Of a DNA stretch of 11,202 nt, positions 1-5,824 are shown in pieces; the stretch's first letter is position 1, and every line of letters starts with the position of its first letter. Source of the stretch: Desulfobulbus sp. (GTDB lineage Bacteria > Desulfobacterota > Desulfobulbia > Desulfobulbales > Desulfobulbaceae). The stretch spans positions 1-11,202 of the forward strand of contig JAQUEZ010000199.1 in NCBI GenBank assembly GCA_028684915.1. The letters are read 5' to 3'. Position numbers and translations under genes: made by a program. The notes below the pieces were generated by a model. That model had not been told where the DNA came from, made no database searches, and saw only the letters and a program-made list of their open reading frames with translations.

Positions 1-2
1 GG

Positions 3-443
3 GTGGGAGTCGAGGCGCAGGCGTTACTCGCTGAAAGGTCGAAGTTCGACCCCATCCTTCTGGAGAATGAATACGTTCGTCTTTTTGTCAACGCGCTGCC
101 CGAGGTCCCGTGTGCCCCCTATGGATCAGTTTATCTTGAGGGAACACTCATGGGGGCATCAACCATGCGGGTTGCTGAAATGTATCGTAAATATGGTTTG
201 AATCCTGATGAGTTGTCAGACCATCTTTCGGTGGAGAGCGAGTTTCTTGCCTGGTTATCCGAAGAGGCCACACACTCCTTGGAGGCCCGCAAAGATTTCG
301 ATTCCTTATGTGCGCATTTCCAAGGTTGGATACCCCGCTTTTTAGCTCAGGTTGAACAGCATGACCAACTCGGTTGGTATCGACGCTGCGCAGAATGGGC
401 GAAGGGGGTTTTGGGATGTAAAAAGGGACAAAAGCCTGGATGA
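3..443 (+). CDS. TorD/DmsD-family molybdoenzyme chaperone, C-terminal part (cut by window edge)
   Basis: The reading frame is open to the left edge, so this is the C-terminal roughly 146 residues of a protein whose family is usually around 200 residues or more; the GTG at position 3 is unlikely to be the true start. Family members bind the twin-arginine leader and apo form of a molybdopterin oxidoreductase in the cytoplasm and hold it for cofactor insertion. The evidence is the stretch EYVRLFVNALPEVPCAPYGS followed by a YLEG, LMG.ST segment and LSVESEFLAWL, which match the conserved helices of the TorD/NarJ-like all-helical fold. The enzyme it serves is not in the window. No terminator hairpin is obvious after the TGA. 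It could be cargo of the integrated element or flanking host DNA. Confidence 0.75.
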   Translation: MGVEAQALLAERSKFDPILLENEYVRLFVNALPEVPCAPYGSVYLEGTLMGASTMRVAEMYRKYGLNPDELSDHLSVESEFLAWLSEEATHSLEARKDFDSLCAHFQGWIPRFLAQVEQHDQLGWYRRCAEWAKGVLGCKKGQKPG

Positions 444-624
444 CCGGATCATTGAAGGATTCCAAGTAAAGCCAGCTCATTCCAAATAACCAATTTTTTC
501 TTACCAAATCGCATTGTCGGAAAAAATGAAGTCCATTATAGATGGAACCTTTTCCAGAGGGCGCCTGTGGTAAAATTCATAATAAATACAATATATTGAG
601 TGCATTCCAACTTGTCGTTGTTGG

Positions 625-654
625 TTGAATATTATTTCAGCCTTCCCCTATAAC
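625..654 (+). promoter_or_regulatory. Possible sigma70 promoter of the NusA-like/TraD operon
   Basis: TTGAAT (625-630) and TATAAC (649-654) are separated by 18 bp and match the -35 and -10 consensus at 4 of 6 and 5 of 6 positions. A start near 661 would leave a leader of roughly 125 nt before the first gene, containing the direct repeats and the hairpin. The surrounding DNA is AT-rich, so chance matches are possible. Confidence 0.35.
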
Positions 655-686
655 GTCCCCTGTTTTCCTTCTCCACTGCCACAAAA

Positions 687-713
687 CGATGTCACGCTGC
701 TGGTGCGATGTCA
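687..713 (+). repeat. 8-bp direct repeat in the operon leader
   Basis: CGATGTCA occurs at 687-694 and again at 706-713, a 19-bp period (just under two helical turns). A dimeric regulator could bind the same DNA face at such spacing. The second copy is also inside GGTG...CACC (703-719), a short inverted repeat. Function is inferred from position only. Confidence 0.4.
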
Positions 714-735
714 TCACCCCTGAAAAAAGAAGAGA

Positions 736-752
736 GACCGATTCGAACGGTC
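736..752 (+). promoter_or_regulatory. Leader hairpin, possible attenuator (T-arm-like on minus strand)
   Basis: GACCG (736-740) pairs perfectly with CGGTC (748-752) around a 7-nt loop. On the plus strand it is followed by GCCTTTTCCATTTT, a weak U-rich tail, so it could act as a weak intrinsic terminator in the leader. On the minus strand the tail TCTCTTCTTTTTTC is richer in T, so it may instead stop antisense transcription. The minus-strand loop reads TTCGAAT, which also resembles a tRNA T-arm, but no other tRNA arms are present. Confidence 0.4.
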
Positions 753-786
753 GCCTTTTCCATTTTCACCAGGGAGATGATTACGT

Positions 787-1527
787 ATGCAGTCCATTAT
801 TCTGTCTTTAGCCAGCCGATACGCTCTTTCTCCAGCCGAAGTCATCCAGGAAATAGAATCCGCTTTTGCTCTCCAACTCTCCCAGTTGTACCGCCAGGAG
901 GTCATGGTTTTTCTCCGAGAAGGAATGCAGTTGGAGGTTGTGGCCTACGGCAAGAGGAACGGCCTTCCTGTTCAACGCACTCTTGATCTTCCGACTGTTC
1001 TTTCCCGTAATCAATTCAAGGCCATTCTGGAAAACCACCTGGCCACGGCCGCAGTCATCAAGCAGGTTCGCCTGCTCAAATCGTTTGAGCGGCGACTGCT
1101 CTGGGGCGAGGTCGTCCGCAACAGGACCGGTGACCATCTCATAGTTGAAACCGAGATCATCCCGGACGAGCCGATCATTGCCATCTGTCCCCTCAACCGG
1201 ATCGGCCTCCATGAACGACATGCCGGCCGCTTTCAGCCTGGCCAACGCCGAGCCTTCCACCTGCGCCGGATCGAATCGGTGCTGGTGAATGGCACCCCTC
1301 GCACCAAAGTCATCCTGGATCGGGTCTCCAAGACCCTGACCGAGAACCTGCTCCGCCATCATCTGGGCGATGCGGCCCAGCGGTTTCACTTCCGCTGCCT
1401 GACACGCTACGTCGGCCACAAGAGCATTGTCCTGACCACGAGAAGGTTGCCGCGAGAGGTGATCATCGCCGTGGACCGGGAACTCCAGGAACGGATCGAG
1501 GTCCGGATCGTTAAGGCCTTGCTATGA
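787..1527 (+). CDS. Short NusA-like transcription factor heading the transfer operon
   Basis: The 246-residue protein resembles the front half of NusA. Residues 8-42 (ALSPAEVIQEIESAFA, then LYRQEV) match the RNA-polymerase-binding N-terminal helices of NusA. About 95-200 resemble the linker and S1 domain (LLWGEVVRN, PLNRIGLHERHAGRFQPGQ, VILDRVSKTLTENLLRHHL, compare NusA P.E.....F.PGDRV...L.R..PE.L..LF). The last 45 residues resemble the start of KH1. KH2 and the C-terminal repeats of a ~430-500 residue NusA are absent. NusA binds elongating RNA polymerase and modulates pausing, termination and antitermination; a similar role here is inferred. The start is ATG with AGGGAG 10 bp upstream. The stop overlaps the traD-like start (ATGA), so the two are probably translationally coupled. 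Similarity was judged by eye, so the family call is good but not certain. Confidence 0.6.
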   Translation: MQSIILSLASRYALSPAEVIQEIESAFALQLSQLYRQEVMVFLREGMQLEVVAYGKRNGLPVQRTLDLPTVLSRNQFKAILENHLATAAVIKQVRLLKSFERRLLWGEVVRNRTGDHLIVETEIIPDEPIIAICPLNRIGLHERHAGRFQPGQRRAFHLRRIESVLVNGTPRTKVILDRVSKTLTENLLRHHLGDAAQRFHFRCLTRYVGHKSIVLTTRRLPREVIIAVDRELQERIEVRIVKALL

Positions 1528-2894
1528 AATCACCAGAACAGGCAGAGCTAAAGGCGCCCTGGACCCATATCGGCACAGGTGTGCATCTCGATCATCCCCA
1601 GACGGTCATGGAATTGGGCTTGCCCGACAGCCACCGCAAGGGGCATTTCTGGTGTTTTGGCACCACCCGAGTCGGTAAGACCCGGATCATGGAGCACATC
1701 ATCGAACAGGATATCTGCAAGGGGTATTCGGTGGTGGCCATCGATCCCAAGGGCGATATCGATCTGTTCTCTAAAATTACCCAACTGGCCCATGAGACCG
1801 ACCGGCTCGACGACCTGATGCTGATAACCCCGATCTTTCCTCAGTACAGCGCCATCCTCGACCCCTTGTCCTCCTACTACATGCCCGAGGAACTGGTGGC
1901 CCATATCACCGCCGGGGTGGCCATCGGCCGGGAACCCTATTTCTTCGGCGTGGCCTACGAGGTCAGCCTGGTAGTGGTCCAGGCGCTCATTCTACTGGCT
2001 GAGCAGGCCGGGACAAAACCTTCGTTCAACCTCAACGACATCAAGAATCACATCAGCCATCAGGACCTGGAACAGCTCAAGGAGAAGATCGACTACATCG
2101 ATAGTCCGGAGGCCAAGCAGCTCTCCCTGGACATCCAGAAGATCCTCTCGACCCCGGCGGACTATTATTCCAAGGTGGCCAGCTCGTTGCGAGTAGCGCT
2201 CACCGAGCTGACCTCGGGCAATGTCGGCAAGATCATCGGCAAGGCCGACGAGAACCGTTTCATTCAACGATTGGAGGAAGGTAAGGGCATCATCCTGGTG
2301 GTGCAGTTGGGCTCGTTGTTGACCAAGCGGGCCGCCTATACCGCCGGCAAGGTGATCATCTCCATGATCCAGGCCTTTGTCGGCCGGGTCTATTCCTCGG
2401 GGAGGAATGTGACCCCTTCGCTGGTGCTCCATATCGACGAGGCCCAGTCGGTGCTCTATCAGGGGATCGAGGACCTCTTTGCCAAGGCTGGTGGGGCCGG
2501 GGTGTTCATCCACGGCTACTGCCAATCGATCAGCCAATTGTATGCCGAGGTGGGCGAGGATCGGGCCAATACCATCCTCGACAACTGCAACACCAAGCTG
2601 TTCATGCGGGTTCCGGATCCCAGCACCGCCAATTATGTCTCCGAACACCTGGGGGAAGAGAAACGATTTTCCCCCATCATCTCCCTGGGCGGCAACGTCG
2701 CCATCCGCGAGACTGAGGAGGTGCGGATCAAGCCGAGCGAGATCCTCAAGATGAAGCCCCGTGAACTCTTCCTCATCACCTACTCCGGCACCTACAAAGG
2801 GGTGACCGCCGACGTCGAAAAAGGGAGGCTCAAGGTGGTCTTTCCGGACCTGGCCGGAGAGACGATCATCAAAAAACAAACCAAGAGCGGTTGA
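1524..2894 (+). CDS. traD: TraD/VirD4-type conjugative coupling ATPase lacking a membrane anchor
   Basis: This 456-residue protein is a hexameric P-loop ATPase of the FtsK/VirD4 superfamily, which in conjugation links the relaxase-DNA complex to the type IV secretion channel. The Walker A motif GTTRVGKT is at residues 46-53 and the Walker B strand LVLHIDEAQ at 300-308. Other shared elements are VVAIDPKGDIDLF after Walker A, a GYCQSISQ sensor-like segment, and NCNTKLFMRVPDPSTANYVS. The Walker A form GTTRVGKTR is typical of the TraD group found in SXT/R391- and ICEclc-type elements. It is shorter than those (about 600 or more residues): the N-terminal transmembrane region is missing and only about 45 residues precede Walker A. 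ATG starts inside the previous stop (ATGA), with TAAGG upstream. The downstream gene overlaps as TGATG. Confidence 0.85.
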   Translation: MKSPEQAELKAPWTHIGTGVHLDHPQTVMELGLPDSHRKGHFWCFGTTRVGKTRIMEHIIEQDICKGYSVVAIDPKGDIDLFSKITQLAHETDRLDDLMLITPIFPQYSAILDPLSSYYMPEELVAHITAGVAIGREPYFFGVAYEVSLVVVQALILLAEQAGTKPSFNLNDIKNHISHQDLEQLKEKIDYIDSPEAKQLSLDIQKILSTPADYYSKVASSLRVALTELTSGNVGKIIGKADENRFIQRLEEGKGIILVVQLGSLLTKRAAYTAGKVIISMIQAFVGRVYSSGRNVTPSLVLHIDEAQSVLYQGIEDLFAKAGGAGVFIHGYCQSISQLYAEVGEDRANTILDNCNTKLFMRVPDPSTANYVSEHLGEEKRFSPIISLGGNVAIRETEEVRIKPSEILKMKPRELFLITYSGTYKGVTADVEKGRLKVVFPDLAGETIIKKQTKSG

Positions 2895-4315
2895 TGCTGA
2901 GCGTCTGGCCGACGATCATCCTGGGCGTTGCGTTGGTGCTGGTTGGCCTTGCCGGCATACTGGTGCTGCGGAGTGAGGAGCAGGATGCCTCCTCGTTCCT
3001 TGAACAGATGACACTGAGCGCCCTTTCGCAGCGGTGGGTCCGACCCAAGTCATCCACCCGGATAGAAGGGGTGAAGCATATCTCGGAGTTGGCCCACCTC
3101 TGGCGGAACGAGCAGGTGATTGCTGAAGGCGTCGAGAAGTTTGAACTCGTGCATCCACGCTCCCGCTCCTTTGCCAGCCAGTTGCGGATCTGGTCCTTTT
3201 TCAACCAGGCACCCGGGCAGCGGGCGGTGTGTTTGGAGATTCTTCGCCTGCTTGACCGTGAAGGGCAGTGCCCTTCGGTGGTCGATGTCCAGGGTGATGT
3301 GGAAGCCGCCTGGGAACAGAACACCTATCGAATCCTGGCTAAGACCACCATGCTTGATCATTCCCTCAACGTGGCCGAGCAGGTGGTCAAGCTGCTCTCC
3401 GACCATCAGGCCTGGCATGTGATTCCGGATACCATGGTGGCGGCCCTGGGTCATGACCTGGGCAAGCTCAAATCAGCGCGGGGTTCGCTCTATGCCCTGG
3501 GCGAGCACCCTCTGGCCGCCGGCGCCATCATTTCCGCCATCCCCGGGTTCAAGGAACTCTCCCGCAAGGAGGACATCCTTCGGGCCATCAAGATGCACCA
3601 CAAGATGCCCGAGGGGCTACTGGGCAAGACCCTCAAGAAGGCCGATCAACAGGCCCGGCAGCAGGAACTGGAGCGTTGGGTGGGAGTGGATGCAACCGAG
3701 GAAATCAAGGAGTCGCACGAAGAGGAGGCGAAAGAAAAACCACCGCAACCGTCATCTCGGGAAGCGGTGCAACGTGTGCAGGCGGACATCTACGGGGAAA
3801 CTATCGATCCCGCGCCAAGCCGGGAAGAGATCGCGCCTCCCCAACAGATGGACATCTCCGGCTGGTTCGATGCCGCTGGCTACCTGGCCATGCTCAAGCC
3901 CTACATCAACCGGGTTGAGGGCCGGCGGTTTTTGGCCTTCTCCATGACCGATGGCCTGGTCTATTTCCAGGTCAAGGTGCTGGAAGAGGTAGCCCGCAAA
4001 CAGGCTCAAGAGGCTAGCTGCATGGAGATCGCCACCATGGCCCAGGATGATCCCTCCATGCGCCAGGTGCTGTTCAGTGTTGTCCAGCACCTGCGCCAGC
4101 AGCATGAAGTGATTGCCACCCATTTAATCAAGGCCACCTATTTCGGCGGCTACTTTCTGGTCACCAGGAAGTTCAATAGGGAGATGCGGGGCTACTATAC
4201 CCCTTTCCATGCCGAGGCCTTTGGTTCCATCGCCGAGATGGAACGAGCCAAGCCGGACCTGCTCCGCGACATTCTCGATGTCAGTCCCTATACCGGCAGT
4301 GACCAGGTGAGTTGA
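2894..4315 (+). CDS. Membrane-tethered HD-domain protein, MOBH/TraI_2-like
   Basis: The 473-residue protein starts at ATG 2894, overlapping the previous stop (TGATG); the in-frame TTG three bases earlier is less likely. One hydrophobic helix spans residues about 4-24, so the bulk probably faces the cytoplasm. A complete HD metal site is visible: H156 (LDHSLNVAE), H187-D188 (ALGHDLGK), H205 (EHPLAAG), H235-H236 (MHHKMPEG) and D251 (KADQQARQQEL). Such domains hydrolyse phosphoester bonds in nucleotides or nucleic acids. The LDHSLNVAE...HDLGK layout recalls the HD region of MOBH relaxases (TraI_2 family), normally encoded beside this TraD type, but the histidine cluster that precedes it in those proteins is not seen. 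Residues about 260-315 form a charged, low-complexity linker, and a C-terminal domain of about 150 residues is unrecognised. Relaxase activity is speculative. Confidence 0.65.
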   Translation: MLSVWPTIILGVALVLVGLAGILVLRSEEQDASSFLEQMTLSALSQRWVRPKSSTRIEGVKHISELAHLWRNEQVIAEGVEKFELVHPRSRSFASQLRIWSFFNQAPGQRAVCLEILRLLDREGQCPSVVDVQGDVEAAWEQNTYRILAKTTMLDHSLNVAEQVVKLLSDHQAWHVIPDTMVAALGHDLGKLKSARGSLYALGEHPLAAGAIISAIPGFKELSRKEDILRAIKMHHKMPEGLLGKTLKKADQQARQQELERWVGVDATEEIKESHEEEAKEKPPQPSSREAVQRVQADIYGETIDPAPSREEIAPPQQMDISGWFDAAGYLAMLKPYINRVEGRRFLAFSMTDGLVYFQVKVLEEVARKQAQEASCMEIATMAQDDPSMRQVLFSVVQHLRQQHEVIATHLIKATYFGGYFLVTRKFNREMRGYYTPFHAEAFGSIAEMERAKPDLLRDILDVSPYTGSDQVS

Positions 4316-5031
4316 TGGCCAAGGAACGGGAAGCCAAAGGGGCAAACGATACCAATGCCCAGATCATCACCACTGATAGCGGCCGGATCTACAAGCCGGT
4401 CAACCTGCTCAGTGCCATCTCCGAGATTCAGCAGTTCTACGTGATCGAGAGCAAGGGGCAGAACATTCCAGCCGAGTTCCTCACCCTGGAGCGGACCATC
4501 GATTTCTTCAAGATCGGTTTGAAGAGCGGTTTCAACGAGGGCATTGCCCTGGTGCTGCTGTTCCCGGTGTTCCACTTTTACCTCTTTCCCTTTGTCTTCC
4601 TCCATCTCGACTGGTTCAGCCATCTGCTTTTTGGCTGCATCCCCTATCTGCCCCTGATCATCAACACGTTGATGTGCAGTTACATCAGTCGCTACTTTGT
4701 CGGCAACATCACACGCAAGGCGGTGAACTCCCTGCTCTCCGGCCGGGCACTTTCCCTGCTGCTCAAGGCCTTTCTGGTCTATGTCATCTATCTGGTGCTC
4801 TTCCGTTTGAGCACCCCGGAGAACATCGGTCGGCTGGCCAGCCAGTTCGGCGCGAAAGCTCACGATATCTATCACGGCTTCTTTGCCATCAAGCCGCACC
4901 TGGTTCCGCTGGCCACCAAGAGCAGCCTGCTCATGGTGCTGGCTGCGGTGTTTCCCTATGGATCGGTCTATCTGCTTGACTGCTGGCATCGCCACCGGAT
5001 CAAGCGCAACATACAACGTATTTCTGCTTAA
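4315..5031 (+). CDS. Four-helix integral membrane protein of the transfer operon, unknown
   Basis: I do not recognise the family. The 238-residue protein has a hydrophilic N-terminal region of about 75 residues, then hydrophobic segments at about 76-97, 102-123, 146-166 and 203-222, and a short basic tail (HRHRIKRNIQR) likely to be cytoplasmic. The start is ATG 4315, which shares one base with the preceding TGA and has AGGTGA a few bases upstream; an in-frame TTG at 4312 is the less likely alternative. Tight overlap with the HD gene and the TraD-like ATPase suggests these work together in the inner membrane. It may supply the membrane platform that the anchorless coupling ATPase lacks. In SXT-type elements a membrane-protein gene also follows traD, but I cannot claim homology. 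Confidence 0.65.
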   Translation: MAKEREAKGANDTNAQIITTDSGRIYKPVNLLSAISEIQQFYVIESKGQNIPAEFLTLERTIDFFKIGLKSGFNEGIALVLLFPVFHFYLFPFVFLHLDWFSHLLFGCIPYLPLIINTLMCSYISRYFVGNITRKAVNSLLSGRALSLLLKAFLVYVIYLVLFRLSTPENIGRLASQFGAKAHDIYHGFFAIKPHLVPLATKSSLLMVLAAVFPYGSVYLLDCWHRHRIKRNIQRISA

Positions 5032-5051
5032 CAACCAACGGAGGTTCAACC

Positions 5052-5453
5052 ATGGAACGCGAAGAAAAGAAACAACGTCCCTCTTGGCAGGAGATTGAGG
5101 AGAAAAAGATCAACCTGGTCAAAGAAAAAGGTTCCCGGGTCATGCGGGTCAACTCGCCGATTGGCTCCACCATGTTCAGCATCCTGCGACAATTTGACAT
5201 GGCCTATGCCAATTTCAAGGGCCGGCTGGGAGAGATGGGCGGCATCACCTATGAAGAAGGGGCTGCTTTGATGGAAGAAGGGCGGGAGATCGTCATGGCC
5301 TTTTCTGATTTCACCGCACGGCTCAGCCGAAGGGTCAATTTCCGCTACTATGCCCCCAATGAAATCAAAGATTATCTGGAGTTGCTCAAAGCCCAGGAGA
5401 AGAGCGAAGAGGTTTCGCGTGACGCAGAGGATACGGTTTCGACAGAGTCATGA
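5052..5453 (+). CDS. Small charged protein closing the transfer operon, unknown function
   Basis: The 133-residue product is not recognised. It has a strong Shine-Dalgarno (GGAGG about 8 bases before ATG 5052) and lies only 20 bp after the membrane protein gene, so it is very likely the last gene of the operon. The N-terminal 30 residues are rich in Lys and Glu (EEKKQRP, EEKKINLVKEK), the middle is predicted helical (IGSTMFSILRQFDMAYANFK), and the C-terminus is acidic and probably disordered. There is no signal peptide, membrane segment or cysteine. It could be an adaptor or relaxosome accessory protein, but this rests on context alone. A perfect inverted repeat begins immediately after its stop codon. 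Confidence 0.6.
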   Translation: MEREEKKQRPSWQEIEEKKINLVKEKGSRVMRVNSPIGSTMFSILRQFDMAYANFKGRLGEMGGITYEEGAALMEEGREIVMAFSDFTARLSRRVNFRYYAPNEIKDYLELLKAQEKSEEVSRDAEDTVSTES

Positions 5454-5486
5454 CCCACCAAGGCAATTGCACCTTGCCTTGGTGGG
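5454..5486 (+). terminator. Perfect 13-bp inverted repeat at operon end
   Basis: CCCACCAAGGCAA (5454-5466) and its exact complement (5474-5486) flank a 7-nt loop, beginning at the base after the TGA of the small charged protein gene. It would fold into a very stable RNA hairpin. There is no T-run after it on either strand, so it is not a textbook intrinsic terminator; it may protect the mRNA 3' end, assist a factor-dependent stop, or be a protein binding site. Confidence 0.55.
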
Positions 5487-5549
5487 CAAGGTCTGCTATC
5501 TCAAAAGACAGGCGAGATGTTATTAATTTCCTCTTCCAATGGAGTGTTT

Positions 5550-5822
5550 ATGAACAAAACCGAGTTGATCGACAAGGTCGCCAAGGAAAGCGACTTGAGT
5601 AAATCAGCCGCCGAGCAGGTGGTGAACAGCGTCTTCTCTGCCATTGCAGAGGCGATGAAGAGCGGTGACAAGGTCACTCTGGTGGGATTTGGTACCTTCT
5701 CCACCTCCGAGCGGGCTGCCCGTGAGGGGAGAAATCCTAAATCGGGAGAAACAATCAACATCCCCGCCAAAAAGGTTGTAAAGTTCAAGGCGGGGAGCAA
5801 GTTGACAGATTCTGTGAAATAA
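5550..5822 (+). CDS. hup: HU-family DNA-binding protein
   Basis: This 90-residue protein has the standard length of HU, a small dimeric nucleoid protein that bends DNA and assists recombination, replication and repair. The start MNKTELIDKVA and the family signature GFGTFSTSERAAREGRNPKS, then PAKKVVKFKAGSKL, are unmistakable. The flexible DNA-binding arm is around residues 53-75 (R.GRNPKSGE.INIPA). ATG at 5550 has GGAG 5 bases upstream; an in-frame upstream codon at 5517 would add 11 residues with no homology. Its stop lies 2 bp from the stop of the convergent integrase gene. Lying inside the apparent element, it may be an element-borne copy that helps the integrase bend its attachment DNA, as IHF/HU proteins do for lambda-type recombinases. 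That link is inferred. Confidence 0.92.
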   Translation: MNKTELIDKVAKESDLSKSAAEQVVNSVFSAIAEAMKSGDKVTLVGFGTFSTSERAAREGRNPKSGETINIPAKKVVKFKAGSKLTDSVK

Positions 5823-5824
5823 CA

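Larger units (their letters stand above)
444..786. other. 343-bp intergenic leader region between torD-like gene and transfer operon
   Basis: No coding sequence can be supported here. The left two thirds (about 485-640) is AT-rich. ATTCCAA occurs three times (459-465, 479-485, 604-610). The right third holds a possible sigma70 promoter (625-654), an 8-bp direct repeat (687-694 and 706-713) and a 5-bp-stem hairpin (736-752), all ahead of the ribosome binding site AGGGAG at 771-776. I read it as the control region of the operon beginning at 787. No copy of the tRNA-Leu 3' end, which would mark an attachment site, was found in it. Confidence 0.6.

Noticed and set aside
726..760. tRNA-like fragment on the minus strand (T-arm with loop TTCGAAT)
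   Set aside because: Only a T-arm-shaped hairpin is present; no acceptor pairing, anticodon arm, D-arm or CCA could be found, so it is treated as a hairpin and not as a tRNA or att copy.
444..786. Possible left attachment site making a 6.5-kb mini-element
   Set aside because: I compared this stretch by eye with the tRNA-Leu 3' end, the terminator and the integrase leader and saw no shared run long enough to be an att core.
1992..2879. 295-codon open frame on the minus strand
   Set aside because: It is antisense to the TraD-like ATPase, which carries intact Walker motifs; no family features in the antisense product.
4288..5049. 253-codon open frame on the minus strand
   Set aside because: It mirrors the four-helix membrane protein gene; the product is Gln/Asp/Glu rich with no recognisable domain, as expected when hydrophobic codons are read backwards.
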